Made by a program: the position numbers and the translations under genes. From assembly GCF_009909195.1 (NCBI RefSeq), contig NZ_JAAAMU010000002.1, forward strand, positions 434,001-498,000: DNA of 64,000 nt, written 5' to 3'. This DNA comes from Paenibacillus sacheonensis. GTDB taxonomy: Bacteria > Bacillota > Bacilli > Paenibacillales > Paenibacillaceae. Under the pieces are notes generated by a model, which was given only the letters and a program-made list of their open reading frames with translations, searched no databases and was not told the DNA's origin. Shown here piece by piece: positions 16,845 through 24,706 of this stretch; within the stretch, counting starts at the first letter, position 1; every line of letters starts with the position of its first letter.

Positions 16845-17447
16845 CTACGGTTTCTGTATAAGAATCGATACTTCTTCAACGGTGCACGTTCTCGGATAGC
16901 TCGTAATCGCCACCGGCTGATAGGCAGAGAGCGTCGTCATGACCTCGTTCCAATCGAAAAAATGGTTCAAGTGCCCATCTTGGTGCTCCTTCAAGTTAAA
17001 CGTTGTCGTTCCGAGGCCGTAGAAGAAGTTCACCAGCACGTAGCTCGAGCTGACGCGGTACAGCTCCGAGAACCCGGCTTTCCAATCGTCCAAGTGGTTC
17101 AACACGTCCTTGCAGTAGACGAACGGGAATTGATTGTCCTCGAATGGCAGGCGGTTGATATCTCCCTGCAAGAATCGGCCTTCCGGATAAGTGCGGCTGC
17201 AGTGCTCCACCATCTGGGCCGTGATATCGACCCCCGTATAATCGATCTGCGGATTCGTACTGACCGCCCCCAAATGATCGACGCCGGGACCGCAGCCCAC
17301 TTCAAGCATCCGCTGTACTTTCAGAATGGACAGAAGGGAACGGTACAACTGGCGAACGGGCTTGTCGTAGCCTTCGCCCGGCGACTGGAGGAACTCGCCT
17401 GGATTTACGCGGCTCCAATAAGAAGTAATATCTTTGATGGTCGTCAC
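16845..17447 (-). CDS. Class I SAM-dependent methyltransferase
   Basis: The SAM-binding motif MLEVGCGPGVDHLG, then YTGVDITAQMVEHC and LQGDINRLPFEDNQF, define a Rossmann-fold methyltransferase of about 200 residues (Methyltransf_11/25 type). The substrate may be a sugar or surface metabolite, judged from the neighbouring glycosyltransferase. The start is odd. GTG 17447 is only 3 nt after the TAA of an upstream 57-codon frame in the same reading frame, and the AAGGAG site overlaps it, so initiation probably depends on coupling to the upstream gene. An ATC codon 8 nt after AAGGAG is the alternative. Confidence 0.85.
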   Translation of the reverse strand: MTTIKDITSYWSRVNPGEFLQSPGEGYDKPVRQLYRSLLSILKVQRMLEVGCGPGVDHLGAVSTNPQIDYTGVDITAQMVEHCSRTYPEGRFLQGDINRLPFEDNQFPFVYCKDVLNHLDDWKAGFSELYRVSSSYVLVNFFYGLGTTTFNLKEHQDGHLNHFFDWNEVMTTLSAYQPVAITSYPRTCTVEEVSILIQKP

Positions 17448-17450
17448 TCC

Positions 17451-17624
17451 TTAAAAAGTAGATAGGAAAGCCAGCACGGTCATATCCGGCACCTTGTAAT
17501 CGTCCGGCAATGCCGCGAACAGTTGATTCCACACTTGGTAATCGACCCATATATCGGACTCCAGCATCTTCGACGTGAAGATCCGATTATACAAATCGCC
17601 TCGCACTTGAAAATTAGGATCCAT
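17451..17624 (-). CDS. 57-residue protein upstream of the methyltransferase
   Basis: ATG 17624 follows AGGGAG in good register. The protein begins MDPNFQVRGDLYNRIF and ends YKVPDMTVLAFLSTF, with acidic and aromatic content and no membrane segment. It is followed in the same frame by TAA, one codon, and the GTG of the methyltransferase. Either it is an independent small protein whose translation is coupled to the methyltransferase, or a stop codon has split one longer gene. The N-terminus of the methyltransferase looks complete by itself, favouring the first view. Family unknown. Confidence 0.55.
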   Translation of the reverse strand: MDPNFQVRGDLYNRIFTSKMLESDIWVDYQVWNQLFAALPDDYKVPDMTVLAFLSTF

Positions 17625-17638
17625 GCCGCTACAACTCC

Positions 17639-18868
17639 CTAGTCAGGCTTAGTAATGACGGAGGCATACACTTTGAGCAGCCGTTCGATCATGAGCTCCA
17701 TCGACCAATGCTTGGACGCCCACGCCTTCGCGTTCGCGCCGAGCTCCTTGCGGTACGGTTCGTTCTCCAGCAGCAGCCTGATCTGCTGGCACAGCGCCGA
17801 TGAATCGCCAACCGGAGAGATGAGCCCCGTTCGGCCATGTTCCGCCATCTCCGGCAATCCGGCCGCCGAAGAGAGCAGTACGGGAAGTCCCGCAAGCTGA
17901 GCTTCCATGACGGAGAAGGGCTGATTGTCCTGGATGCAGGAATGGACGAAGATGTCGGCCTGCTGCAGAAGCGCCGGGACATCATCCCGCTGGCCCAAGA
18001 AACGCACGTCGTTCTGCAAGGCATGGCGAGACACCTGCTGTTCCAGCTCGTGGCGCTGCTCGCCGTCGCCTACGATCCAGCACACCCAATCCTGGTTCAC
18101 GCTTTTAAGCAGGTGTAGCGCGTCGATCAGCACGTGGATGCCTTTCACGTACACGAGTCTTCCAGGGAAGATGATGACCTTCTTGGCTTCCGGCCGAGCG
18201 ATCGGAGTGCCGAGCCTGGCTCTGCGCCAGAAGGATTCGGCGTCGAGTCCGTACTGGAACGTGGTGATTTGCCGCTCCGAGACATGGAACTGCGAGACCA
18301 GCATCTTTCTCTGCCACTCGTTCGCCGTAATCGTCACATCGGAGGAAACCGCTCCATAATGCTCGATCGCATTGAAATAACTCCACTCCGCCGAGCGCTC
18401 CGTGATGCCCAGCTGCGGACGCTCCCGAAAATGATCATGAAGCTCCGTCGCCACCGAGCCATGGAGATGCGCCACGAGCGGCGTCCCCTTCGGCTTCACG
18501 CGGCTTAAGGCACGCGCAGCGAAAATATCCTGCGTGTGAATGATGTCGTACCGTTCCAGTCCGAAATAAGCCGCGGACAGTTCCATGCAATAACGCTCCA
18601 GCTCATACGTGCGGATGATGCCGTGCGGATCGAGGCGGTGGGGAGGAACTTGCAGCGCGTTCACCTTACTGATCAGAAGCGGCAGCAGTTTCTCCTTGGA
18701 CAGCACAAGTCCCCGGTTCACGAGGTGGTAATTGGAATAATCGGGCCCTTTGCCCATCATGTCCACTTCGTGGCCTCGCGCTTCGAGCTGCTCCTTGAGC
18801 TGGCTCATGAATGTCCAGACGCCGCCGACATGAGGCACGAGCCAATAGGTTGCCAGCAAAATTTTCAT
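17639..18868 (-). CDS. Glycosyltransferase family 4 (GT-B)
   Basis: ATG 18868 has GGAGGG 5 nt upstream and opens with KILLATYWLVPHVGGVWTFM, the first strand and glycine loop of GT4 enzymes. The C-terminal domain shows IIFPGRLVYVKGIHVLIDAL, then QPFSVMEAQLAGLPVLLSSA, corresponding to the E-x7-E nucleotide-sugar site (the first acidic position is replaced by Q here). At 409 residues it is full length. It probably adds a hexose to a surface or spore glycan using a nucleotide sugar. It lies 14 nt upstream of the 57-residue gene and heads a three-gene minus-strand operon with it and the methyltransferase. Confidence 0.88.
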   Translation of the reverse strand: MKILLATYWLVPHVGGVWTFMSQLKEQLEARGHEVDMMGKGPDYSNYHLVNRGLVLSKEKLLPLLISKVNALQVPPHRLDPHGIIRTYELERYCMELSAAYFGLERYDIIHTQDIFAARALSRVKPKGTPLVAHLHGSVATELHDHFRERPQLGITERSAEWSYFNAIEHYGAVSSDVTITANEWQRKMLVSQFHVSERQITTFQYGLDAESFWRRARLGTPIARPEAKKVIIFPGRLVYVKGIHVLIDALHLLKSVNQDWVCWIVGDGEQRHELEQQVSRHALQNDVRFLGQRDDVPALLQQADIFVHSCIQDNQPFSVMEAQLAGLPVLLSSAAGLPEMAEHGRTGLISPVGDSSALCQQIRLLLENEPYRKELGANAKAWASKHWSMELMIERLLKVYASVITKPD

Positions 18869-19187
18869 TGAATCCCTCCGAATCGAGCAGAGTGCGAGCC
18901 GCTGCCAACTCACGTCGTCAGTACCGGGGCGCATGGCCTACAATGCTAGCAGTATATGAAAATGCGGTTCGAAGGGACACGGCACCTGGCATGCTAGCCT
19001 CCTTCGTACTCCTATCGCGCTCCGTTCATTCTATGAGCGGGAAGATAGAACGCGCCGGCATTCGTATATGAGGCTTTAAAATAGGAACATTTCACAGAGG
19101 GAGGATTGTACGATCGCATCTCGAATACCAAAAGAAGATAGGCAACGATCTCCCGTATTGCAAACTATGTTTCGAAGGAGCTGCGTC

Positions 19188-19937
19188 ATGAAACTATCAT
19201 TCGAGCAAAAAGCATCCATGCTGAAGAACGGGTACATTCATGTGCCCGGCGTCATTCCTAAAGTCATGGTCGACCAAGCCATGCGGCAAATCAATCATTC
19301 GGTCGGCGAGGGGATGGATCCCGCCAAGATGCCGACGTACCGTTCGCAATCCTTTTGCCCCGAGCTGCAGGACCTGCCGGTCATCGCGGGACTGTTCAAT
19401 GATACGCCGGTCAAAGCGCTGGTCGAAGATTTGATCGGGCACGGGGAGGCGAAGCCGGTGGGCAGCGGACAAATCGCGCTTCGTTTCCCTACGCTGCAGG
19501 ATCCGCCGAAACGTCCCCAGCCTCACCTCGATGGCATGTATACGCCGTTTAACGGCATGGAGGAGGGTACGATCGGAAACTTCACCATGCTGGTCGGCGT
19601 GCTGCTCAGCCCGGTGAGAGACGATTATGCGGGTAATTTCACGGTATGGCCGGGAACGCACGCGTTGTATGAATCGTATTTCCGGGAGCATGGACCCGAA
19701 GCGCTGCTGAACGGCATGCCTCCGGTCGAGCTGCCGGAACCGATTCAAACCAAGGGAGAGCCGGGCGACGTGTTCTTGGTTCATTATCAGCTGGCGCACG
19801 GCGTGGCCACGAATGTGTCGCCGTTAACCCGTTACGCGATCTTCTTCCGCGTCAAGCACTCGGAGCACGAGGCGGACTGGAAAGCGCCGATGAAGGATAT
19901 TTGGCTGCATTGGCCGGGCATTCGCGAGATTCAGTAA
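19188..19937 (+). CDS. Phytanoyl-CoA dioxygenase family protein
   Basis: ATG 19188 follows AAGGAG. The 249-residue double-stranded beta-helix enzyme has the iron triad H113-x-D115 (PHLDG) and H204 (LAHGVA), plus R215 (LTRYAIFF) that would hold the 2-oxoglutarate carboxylate. The family hydroxylates small molecules with Fe(II), O2 and 2-oxoglutarate. The substrate is unknown. The opening FEQKASMLKNGYIHVPGVIP is typical. A second enzyme of the same family is encoded at 22036, but the two share little sequence and are separated by unrelated genes. Terminated at 20058. Confidence 0.85.
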   Translation: MKLSFEQKASMLKNGYIHVPGVIPKVMVDQAMRQINHSVGEGMDPAKMPTYRSQSFCPELQDLPVIAGLFNDTPVKALVEDLIGHGEAKPVGSGQIALRFPTLQDPPKRPQPHLDGMYTPFNGMEEGTIGNFTMLVGVLLSPVRDDYAGNFTVWPGTHALYESYFREHGPEALLNGMPPVELPEPIQTKGEPGDVFLVHYQLAHGVATNVSPLTRYAIFFRVKHSEHEADWKAPMKDIWLHWPGIREIQ

Positions 19938-20057
19938 AAGCCTGAACGTCAAGCAGGGGAGCGGGATCGCGAATCCCGCGAATGGACACCTGAGATGGAT
20001 AAAGCCGTTAAGAAGCTGTCATGCATCCGTTAGGATCTCGACTTGAAAACGGACGCG

Positions 20058-20095
20058 AAAAAGGACTGTTCCCTCATGGAGGAACAGTCCTTTTT
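20058..20095. terminator. Bidirectional terminator
   Basis: A perfect 15-bp stem, AAAAAGGACTGTTCC / GGAACAGTCCTTTTT, with an 8-nt loop. It serves the dioxygenase and the converging DJ-1 gene. Confidence 0.9.
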
Positions 20096-20193
20096 GCAAT
20101 GCGTGCTCGCACGATGCGAATTCTTCCATGCCATATACCATGCGATTCTATACATACGAGGCGAGGCGGGACAGTGGATCGCCTGACGTGCAT

Positions 20194-20721
20194 TTAGTAG
20201 GCATTCACGCCCAGCTTCTTGATGATCGCCTCGATGAAAGCAGGCTCATCGTCCGGCGTGCGGGAAGTGATCCAGTTATCGTCCACGACGACTTGATTGT
20301 CGATATAGCGGCCGCCGGCATCGTTCAGCTCGGCATGCAGCTCCGGATAAGCCGTCAGGTTGCGGCCCTGAATGAGCCCGGCTTTCTCCAACAGCTGCGG
20401 ACCGTGGCAGATCGCGGCAATCGTCTTCTTCCGTTTATCCATGTGCCGGACGAATTCCAGCACCTTCTCATTGCCAATGAGATGGGCAGGGGATTTGCCC
20501 CCGGGGATAATCAGCGCTTCGTAATCTTCCGGCTTCGCCTCGTCGATGGAGAGATGCGACGTGTACGCGATCGTACCCTGTTTGCCCTTCAGCTCCGCTC
20601 CTTTCTCCAAGCTGATAATGACGCCTTCATTGCCGTTCTTCGTGATTGCATCGTATGGGTTTTTCATTTCCGAATCTTCGAAATCGTTCGCTAGCAGAAA
20701 AGCGACTTTATTGGTCATCAT
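20194..20721 (-). CDS. DJ-1/PfpI family protein (general stress protein 18-like)
   Basis: ATG 20721 has AAAGGA 7 nt upstream. The 175-residue protein shows VAFLLANDFEDSEM (with the glutamate of the site), LIIPGGKSP and the nucleophile elbow AAICHGPQLL with C105-H106. This places it in the class I glutamine amidotransferase-like DJ-1/PfpI group, close to Bacillus YfkM. Members act as glyoxalase/deglycase-like or stress proteins in the cytosol, and older protease assignments are doubtful. All site residues are present. It stands alone between convergent and same-strand genes. Confidence 0.88.
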   Translation of the reverse strand: MMTNKVAFLLANDFEDSEMKNPYDAITKNGNEGVIISLEKGAELKGKQGTIAYTSHLSIDEAKPEDYEALIIPGGKSPAHLIGNEKVLEFVRHMDKRKKTIAAICHGPQLLEKAGLIQGRNLTAYPELHAELNDAGGRYIDNQVVVDDNWITSRTPDDEPAFIEAIIKKLGVNAY

Positions 20722-20831
20722 TTCCACATCCTTTTCAACTCTGGGTTAAGTTTATCTGCGTTGTAGTACCGGCAGCGTACGATTTATTACCCGAGGCGTT
20801 GAATGAGGAATCAGCTCGAGGTGAACGCGAT

Positions 20832-21776
20832 TCATCGATACTTTGCCAGCAGCTCGGAAAGTCTTCTCCGGATCGCGTCTTTTAATTCCGCCGGCTCTCC
20901 AAGAACCGCTTCGTCTCCCAGTCCGATGAAGAACTCGGCATAGAACGAAAGTTCGCCGCGTTCCACGTCCCAATCGATCCTGCCGCTTCCGTCTGGTCTC
21001 ACCTGCATCATCGGAGCGAGCCACAATTCGGTTTCGCATCGCTGGACGCCGGCCGGGCTGAGTTCCGCGCGAAGGCGGACAGGGTCCCGGGGCGCTGCCG
21101 CTTCTCGTCTGCTGAGGTTAACGTCTTCCAGATCGAGCGGCTCCGTGCCGGAATCGTCCAGAGCCGCATGACGAATCCGATCGCATCTAAATACGCGAAA
21201 GCCCTGGCGCAGGAAGCAGTAGGCCGTGCAATACCAGAAACCATTGTTCGCGTATAGGCTAACCGGCTGTATGCGGCGGCGGCCCAGCCCATCGTCCTTG
21301 GCGTCGTATTCGATGGCGAGCACCTGCTGATGTACCGCCGCATCGAGAAGAATGGGGAGATACGGAGCATCGCCGCGTCTTCTCGGGGTAATGAAGTCGA
21401 CCCGGTTCTTCATGCCGTCGATTCGGTCCCGGACGTCTCCGGGCATATGCAGGTAGAACTTGTGCAGCGCAGAGGCGGATTCCGTTTCGAACGGCAGCGA
21501 GGCGTAATGGCGCAGGGCGTGCACCGCAAAGAACATCGCCACGGCTTCTTCCTCCGTGAAGGCGATCGGCGGCAGCACCCGCTCCCTAACGACTTGATAG
21601 CCCCCATGCGGTCCGACTTCCGAATAGAGCGGCACGCCAAGCTCGCTCAGCTCCTGCAAATCCCTGAGAATCGTGCGCGTGGAGACGCCGAACTCGTCTG
21701 CAAGCTCCTGTACCTTGAACCGCCGCTTCCGGTTGACCGTCATCATCAGTTCCATTAATCTTTTGGACTTGGGCAT
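20832..21776 (-). CDS. HTH-WYL transcriptional regulator
   Basis: The N-terminal DeoR-type winged helix (SKRLMELMMTVNRKRRFKVQ, then ELADEFGVSTRTILRDL) is followed by a WYL domain at about 140-215 (LYANNGFWYCTAYCFLRQGF, then RVFRCDRI) and a C-terminal WCX-like part. Length is 314 residues. WYL regulators bind nucleic-acid or nucleotide ligands and control stress, repair or metabolic genes. It lies divergent to the second dioxygenase gene (260-nt gap) and may control it or the downstream DJ-1 gene. A palindromic GAGTGTTCACTC-like sequence near 21800 could be its operator (inference). Confidence 0.87.
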   Translation of the reverse strand: MPKSKRLMELMMTVNRKRRFKVQELADEFGVSTRTILRDLQELSELGVPLYSEVGPHGGYQVVRERVLPPIAFTEEEAVAMFFAVHALRHYASLPFETESASALHKFYLHMPGDVRDRIDGMKNRVDFITPRRRGDAPYLPILLDAAVHQQVLAIEYDAKDDGLGRRRIQPVSLYANNGFWYCTAYCFLRQGFRVFRCDRIRHAALDDSGTEPLDLEDVNLSRREAAAPRDPVRLRAELSPAGVQRCETELWLAPMMQVRPDGSGRIDWDVERGELSFYAEFFIGLGDEAVLGEPAELKDAIRRRLSELLAKYR

Positions 21777-22035
21777 CCTGGTCAGCCCCTTTGTAAAAGA
21801 GTGAACACTCGATCAAGACAGAAATTGTCACTATTATACCTTCGCCTGACAGCCCGGACAACACGGAGTTCGTAAGTTTCGTCCTCCTTGCCTCGATAAG
21901 GGAGGAACCGCAATTAGGTGGAGAAAGTACAATAAATGCAGGAATGCGGACATTGTCCGCAGGATTCGGCATGCTCGATAATAAAGCTATATCATACGCC
22001 ATGCTAATCGAGCTGTTGCCGAAGGAGCGATACAA

Positions 22036-22764
22036 ATGTTATTTACGGAAGAACAGATGAAACAATACAAGGAAACGGGTTATGTGATCCTAGAGGATCT
22101 ATTCAGCGCCGATGAGATGGATCGGATCCGCGGCATTATCGATGTATACGACCTGGAGGGGGAAGAGGCGCTGAAGGTGGGAAGCAAAGGCTTCAACAAC
22201 ATTCCCAATCAGATTAATTTCACCTGCAATTTGACGCATCGCGACGAGAATTTGACCGCCTTTATCGGCGACCGCCGGTTCGTGGACTTGACGACAGGCG
22301 TGCTTGGGCCGGACATTCGCCTGTATTGGGATCAGTCGGTCTACAAACGCCCCGAAGCGAACCGTGATTTCCCGTGGCATCAGGATAATGGCTACGTGCC
22401 GACGGAACCGGTCGAATATATGACCTGCTGGCTGGCGCTTGACGACGCGACGATCGAGAACGGCTGCATCTGGGTCCAACCGGGTTCGCATCATCAGGGC
22501 TATATCGAGCATGTGAAGACGGATACGGGCTGGCAGTGTTACTTCGGCGAAGACCCGGGCATCCCGGTCCCGCTCCGCAAAGGAAGCATGGCCGTATTCT
22601 CCTCGCTGCTGCTGCACCGCAGTACGCCAAACCAAAGCCAGGGTACCCGCAAAGCTTACGTCATTCAATATACCGTCGACGGTACCCGCAATCCCAACAC
22701 CGGCGTGGTGTTCAACAACGGTCCGCTGATCGCCAAGGACGGCGTGGCCTTGTTGGCGAGATGA
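22036..22764 (+). CDS. Phytanoyl-CoA dioxygenase family protein (second)
   Basis: ATG 22036 has AAGGAG at good spacing. This 242-residue Fe(II)/2-oxoglutarate dioxygenase has H115-x-D117 (PWHQDNGY), H194 (LLLHRSTPN) and R205 (TRKAYVIQY). The opening FTEEQMKQYKETGYVILEDL is the usual family start, and CWLALDDATIENGCIWVQPG matches well-conserved PhyH members. The substrate is unknown. The stop overlaps the start of a DUF1450 gene by four bases (ATGA), indicating translational coupling. Confidence 0.88.
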   Translation: MLFTEEQMKQYKETGYVILEDLFSADEMDRIRGIIDVYDLEGEEALKVGSKGFNNIPNQINFTCNLTHRDENLTAFIGDRRFVDLTTGVLGPDIRLYWDQSVYKRPEANRDFPWHQDNGYVPTEPVEYMTCWLALDDATIENGCIWVQPGSHHQGYIEHVKTDTGWQCYFGEDPGIPVPLRKGSMAVFSSLLLHRSTPNQSQGTRKAYVIQYTVDGTRNPNTGVVFNNGPLIAKDGVALLAR

Positions 22765-23018
22765 GTGCGGTCATCGTTTGCTGCCTTCGGAATTTGCAGG
22801 AGAATCGCCACGGCGAGCTGCTTAACGAGCTCGTCGCTGCCGGCCATGACGTATCGCTCGCGCATTGTTTGAATCACTGCATCGGCTGCCGCAAAGGACC
22901 GTCGCTCACGATGGACGGCCAATGGATCGGCGCAAGCGATCAAGCCGAGCTGAGGCAGGCAATGGGGTTCGATTCGCAGGAGCGGGCCGATGAAGATGCA
23001 GGACACGGCGAGCGGTGA
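22761..23018 (+). CDS. DUF1450 (YuzB-like) small cysteine-rich protein
   Basis: The ATG overlaps the TGA of the dioxygenase gene (ATGA), so translation is coupled. The 85-residue product has VIVCCLRNL at the start and AHCLNHCIGCRKGPSLT in the middle, the C..N and CLxHCxxC pattern of DUF1450. The five cysteines (7, 8, 36, 40, 43) suggest an iron-sulfur or zinc site, but the biochemical role of the family is unknown. Pairing with an iron-dependent dioxygenase may hint at electron supply or iron handling, which is inference. The gene ends just before the tandem repeat array. Confidence 0.8.
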   Translation: MSAVIVCCLRNLQENRHGELLNELVAAGHDVSLAHCLNHCIGCRKGPSLTMDGQWIGASDQAELRQAMGFDSQERADEDAGHGER

Positions 23019-23070
23019 GAATGACGGCGAGGTTGAAGGCAATCATTGAAACTAAGACGATCTATGTTCA

Positions 23071-23801
23071 GTAGGTGCCGCCGCTGCAGCCTCTTCATCG
23101 TTCGGTAAGCGCTCCCGTGGTGCTTCGCACCAAAGTCGCTCTTCCTCGAACATGACGGTGCTTTCGCTCCGTATGGGAGTTTGGGTAACAGCACGGCCTT
23201 CGGTTCATGCTTGGACGCTGCTGCCGTAGGTGCCGCCGCTGCAGCCTCGTCATCGTTCGGTAAGCACTCCCGTGGTGCTTCGCACCAAAGTCGCTCTTCC
23301 TCGAACATGACGGTGCTTTCGCTCCGTACGGAAGTTTGGGTAACAGCACGGCCTTCGGTTCATGCTTGGACGCTGCTGCCGTAGGTGCTGCCGCTGCAGC
23401 CTCTTCATCGTTCGGTAAGCACTCCCGTGGTGCTTCGCACCAAAGTCGCTCTTCCTCGAACATGACGGTGCTTTCGCTCCGTACGGAAGTTTGGGTAACA
23501 GCACGACCTTCGGTTCATGCTTGGACGCTGCTGCCGTAAGTGCCGCCGCTGCAGCCTCGTCATCGTTCGGTAAGCGCTCCCGTGGTGCTTCGCACCAAAG
23601 TCGCTCTTCCTCGAACATGACGGTGCTTTCGCTCCGTACGGAAGTTTGGGTAACAGCACAACTTTCGGTTCATGCTTGGACGCTGCTGCCGTAGGTGCCG
23701 CCGCTGCAGCCTCGTCATCGTTCGGTAAGCGCTCCCGTGGTGCTTCGCACCAAAGTCGCTCTTCCTCGAACATGACGGTGCTTTCGCTCCGTATGGGAGT
23801 T
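23071..23801. repeat. Tandem array, 155-bp period, about 4.7 copies, hairpin core
   Basis: Units start at 23071, 23226, 23381, 23536 and 23691, exactly 155 bp apart, differing by a few substitutions. Each carries a long imperfect hairpin (first copy 23100-23151) with apex GTGGTGCTTCGCACC and closing arms GTTCG / CGAAC. A second short hairpin, ACGGTGC / GCTCCGT, follows it. The frames open through the array are repeat artefacts without ribosome sites. The same 33-nt hairpin core recurs inverted in the array at 41.87-42.59 kb. Confidence 0.95.
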
Positions 23802-23880
23802 ATGAATAACCGCAAGCCTCAGCTTGCGGTCGCTTATCGCGATACTGGCGTCGTATGCTTATCCTTTGAGGCTATCGAAT

Positions 23881-24067
23881 AAATAAGTGCAAATATGCAC
23901 TTATTCGGTGGCAAATTTCTCTTTGATGCGAAATAGATGCAATCGTGCACTTATTTCGGGGGATTATGCCATTCCTCGCTCCGTATGGTAGAAATAAGTG
24001 CATATTTGCACTTATACACTTGACTGAAGCCATCTTGGAGCCAATTAAGTGCATAATTGCATTTATT
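23881..24067. repeat. Quartet of 25-bp palindromes, spacing 50/61/51
   Basis: Four palindromes of the form AAATAAGTGC-N5-GCACTTATT begin at 23881, 23931, 23992 and 24043. Each arm pairs almost perfectly. A second quartet with the same spacing occurs at 41565-41751, also next to a hairpin array. Intervening spacers are partly similar between the two quartets. Confidence 0.9.
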
Positions 24068-24139
24068 CCTCACGAGGGAACAGTCCGTCGTTCCAATAAT
24101 CAAAATCACATCACTGCTTGTCTGAACCTTATCAGCCGA

Positions 24140-24432
24140 CGCTGGACTACAGCCGGCAGCCGGCCTATCGAATCGCCGTCCTGCCTGATGCCAAGCGCCA
24201 AACCGCAGGCGCTCGATGAAATCCAGGCCAAGCTGAACCGCTCGAGGCAGGCGCTCTTGCAGGTCACCGAGCATGCAGGCGAGGACGTGCTTGTCCGCAA
24301 GTTTTATCCGCATCCCGTATTCGGCATGATGGACGGGAAGCGGTGGCTCGATTTTGTCGGTATCACGAACGGAGGCACTTGGCGCAGCTCGAAGAACTGG
24401 AAGCACTGGCCGGTTACGTGCAGCAGTCTTAA
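24140..24432 (+). pseudogene. Frameshifted DinB-superfamily gene remnant
   Basis: One frame reads ALDEIQAKLNRSRQALLQVT and continues to FYPHPVFGMMDGKRWLDFVG. After one missing base near 24360 the other frame continues YHERRHLAQLEELEALAGYVQQS to TAA 24430. Together this is the C-terminal half of a DinB-like four-helix bundle protein, including the conserved helix with metal-binding H-x3-H (YHERRHL). Upstream, PAYRIAVLPDAKRQ appears in another frame, suggesting a second shift. No start or ribosome site is found, and the 5' part abuts the palindrome quartet, which may mark the deletion end. A terminator follows at 24450. Confidence 0.65.
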
Positions 24433-24449
24433 TTCGCATTTCTCGCCCC

Positions 24450-24490
24450 AAGAGCAAGAGATCACCGTTAATCGGGCGTCTCTTGCTCTT
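24450..24490. terminator. Rho-independent terminator
   Basis: A perfect 12-bp stem, AAGAGCAAGAGA / TCTCTTGCTCTT, 18 nt after the DinB-like stop. A T-rich tail follows. Confidence 0.8.
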
Positions 24491-24647
24491 CATTTTGCGC
24501 AGTTCGCAAATCACAATTCCGAACCGATATCCCCGTTCCGCACTAAGCTATCACAATTCAAAGCCCCGCCCCCGTCTGCAACTAACAGTTCTTCCGCTCA
24601 AATTACGTTCCCCAAACGCTATTCACGGATCGGCCACTGCCAATTCC

Positions 24648-24678
24648 TACATATTTCCTGACGCTCGGCTGCATAATA
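24648..24678 (+). promoter_or_regulatory. Sigma-G-like promoter of the germination operon
   Basis: TACATA (24648-24653), an 18-bp spacer and CATAATA (24672-24678) fit the forespore sigma-G consensus (TGAATA, N17-18, CATACTA) at 10 of 13 positions. It sits 28 nt before the GTG of the first ger gene, as expected for a germinant-receptor operon expressed in the forespore. Confidence 0.6.
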
Positions 24679-24706
24679 AGCGGAAAGAAAGCAGGGAGGC
24701 TAGCCA

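Noticed and set aside
23071-23801. CRISPR array
   Set aside because: The whole 155-bp unit repeats. There are no unique spacers between short repeats and no cas genes in the window.
23095-23815. Repeated 67- and 122-residue open frames across the array
   Set aside because: They shift by one repeat unit each, lack ribosome sites and simply reflect the absence of stop codons in the tandem repeat.
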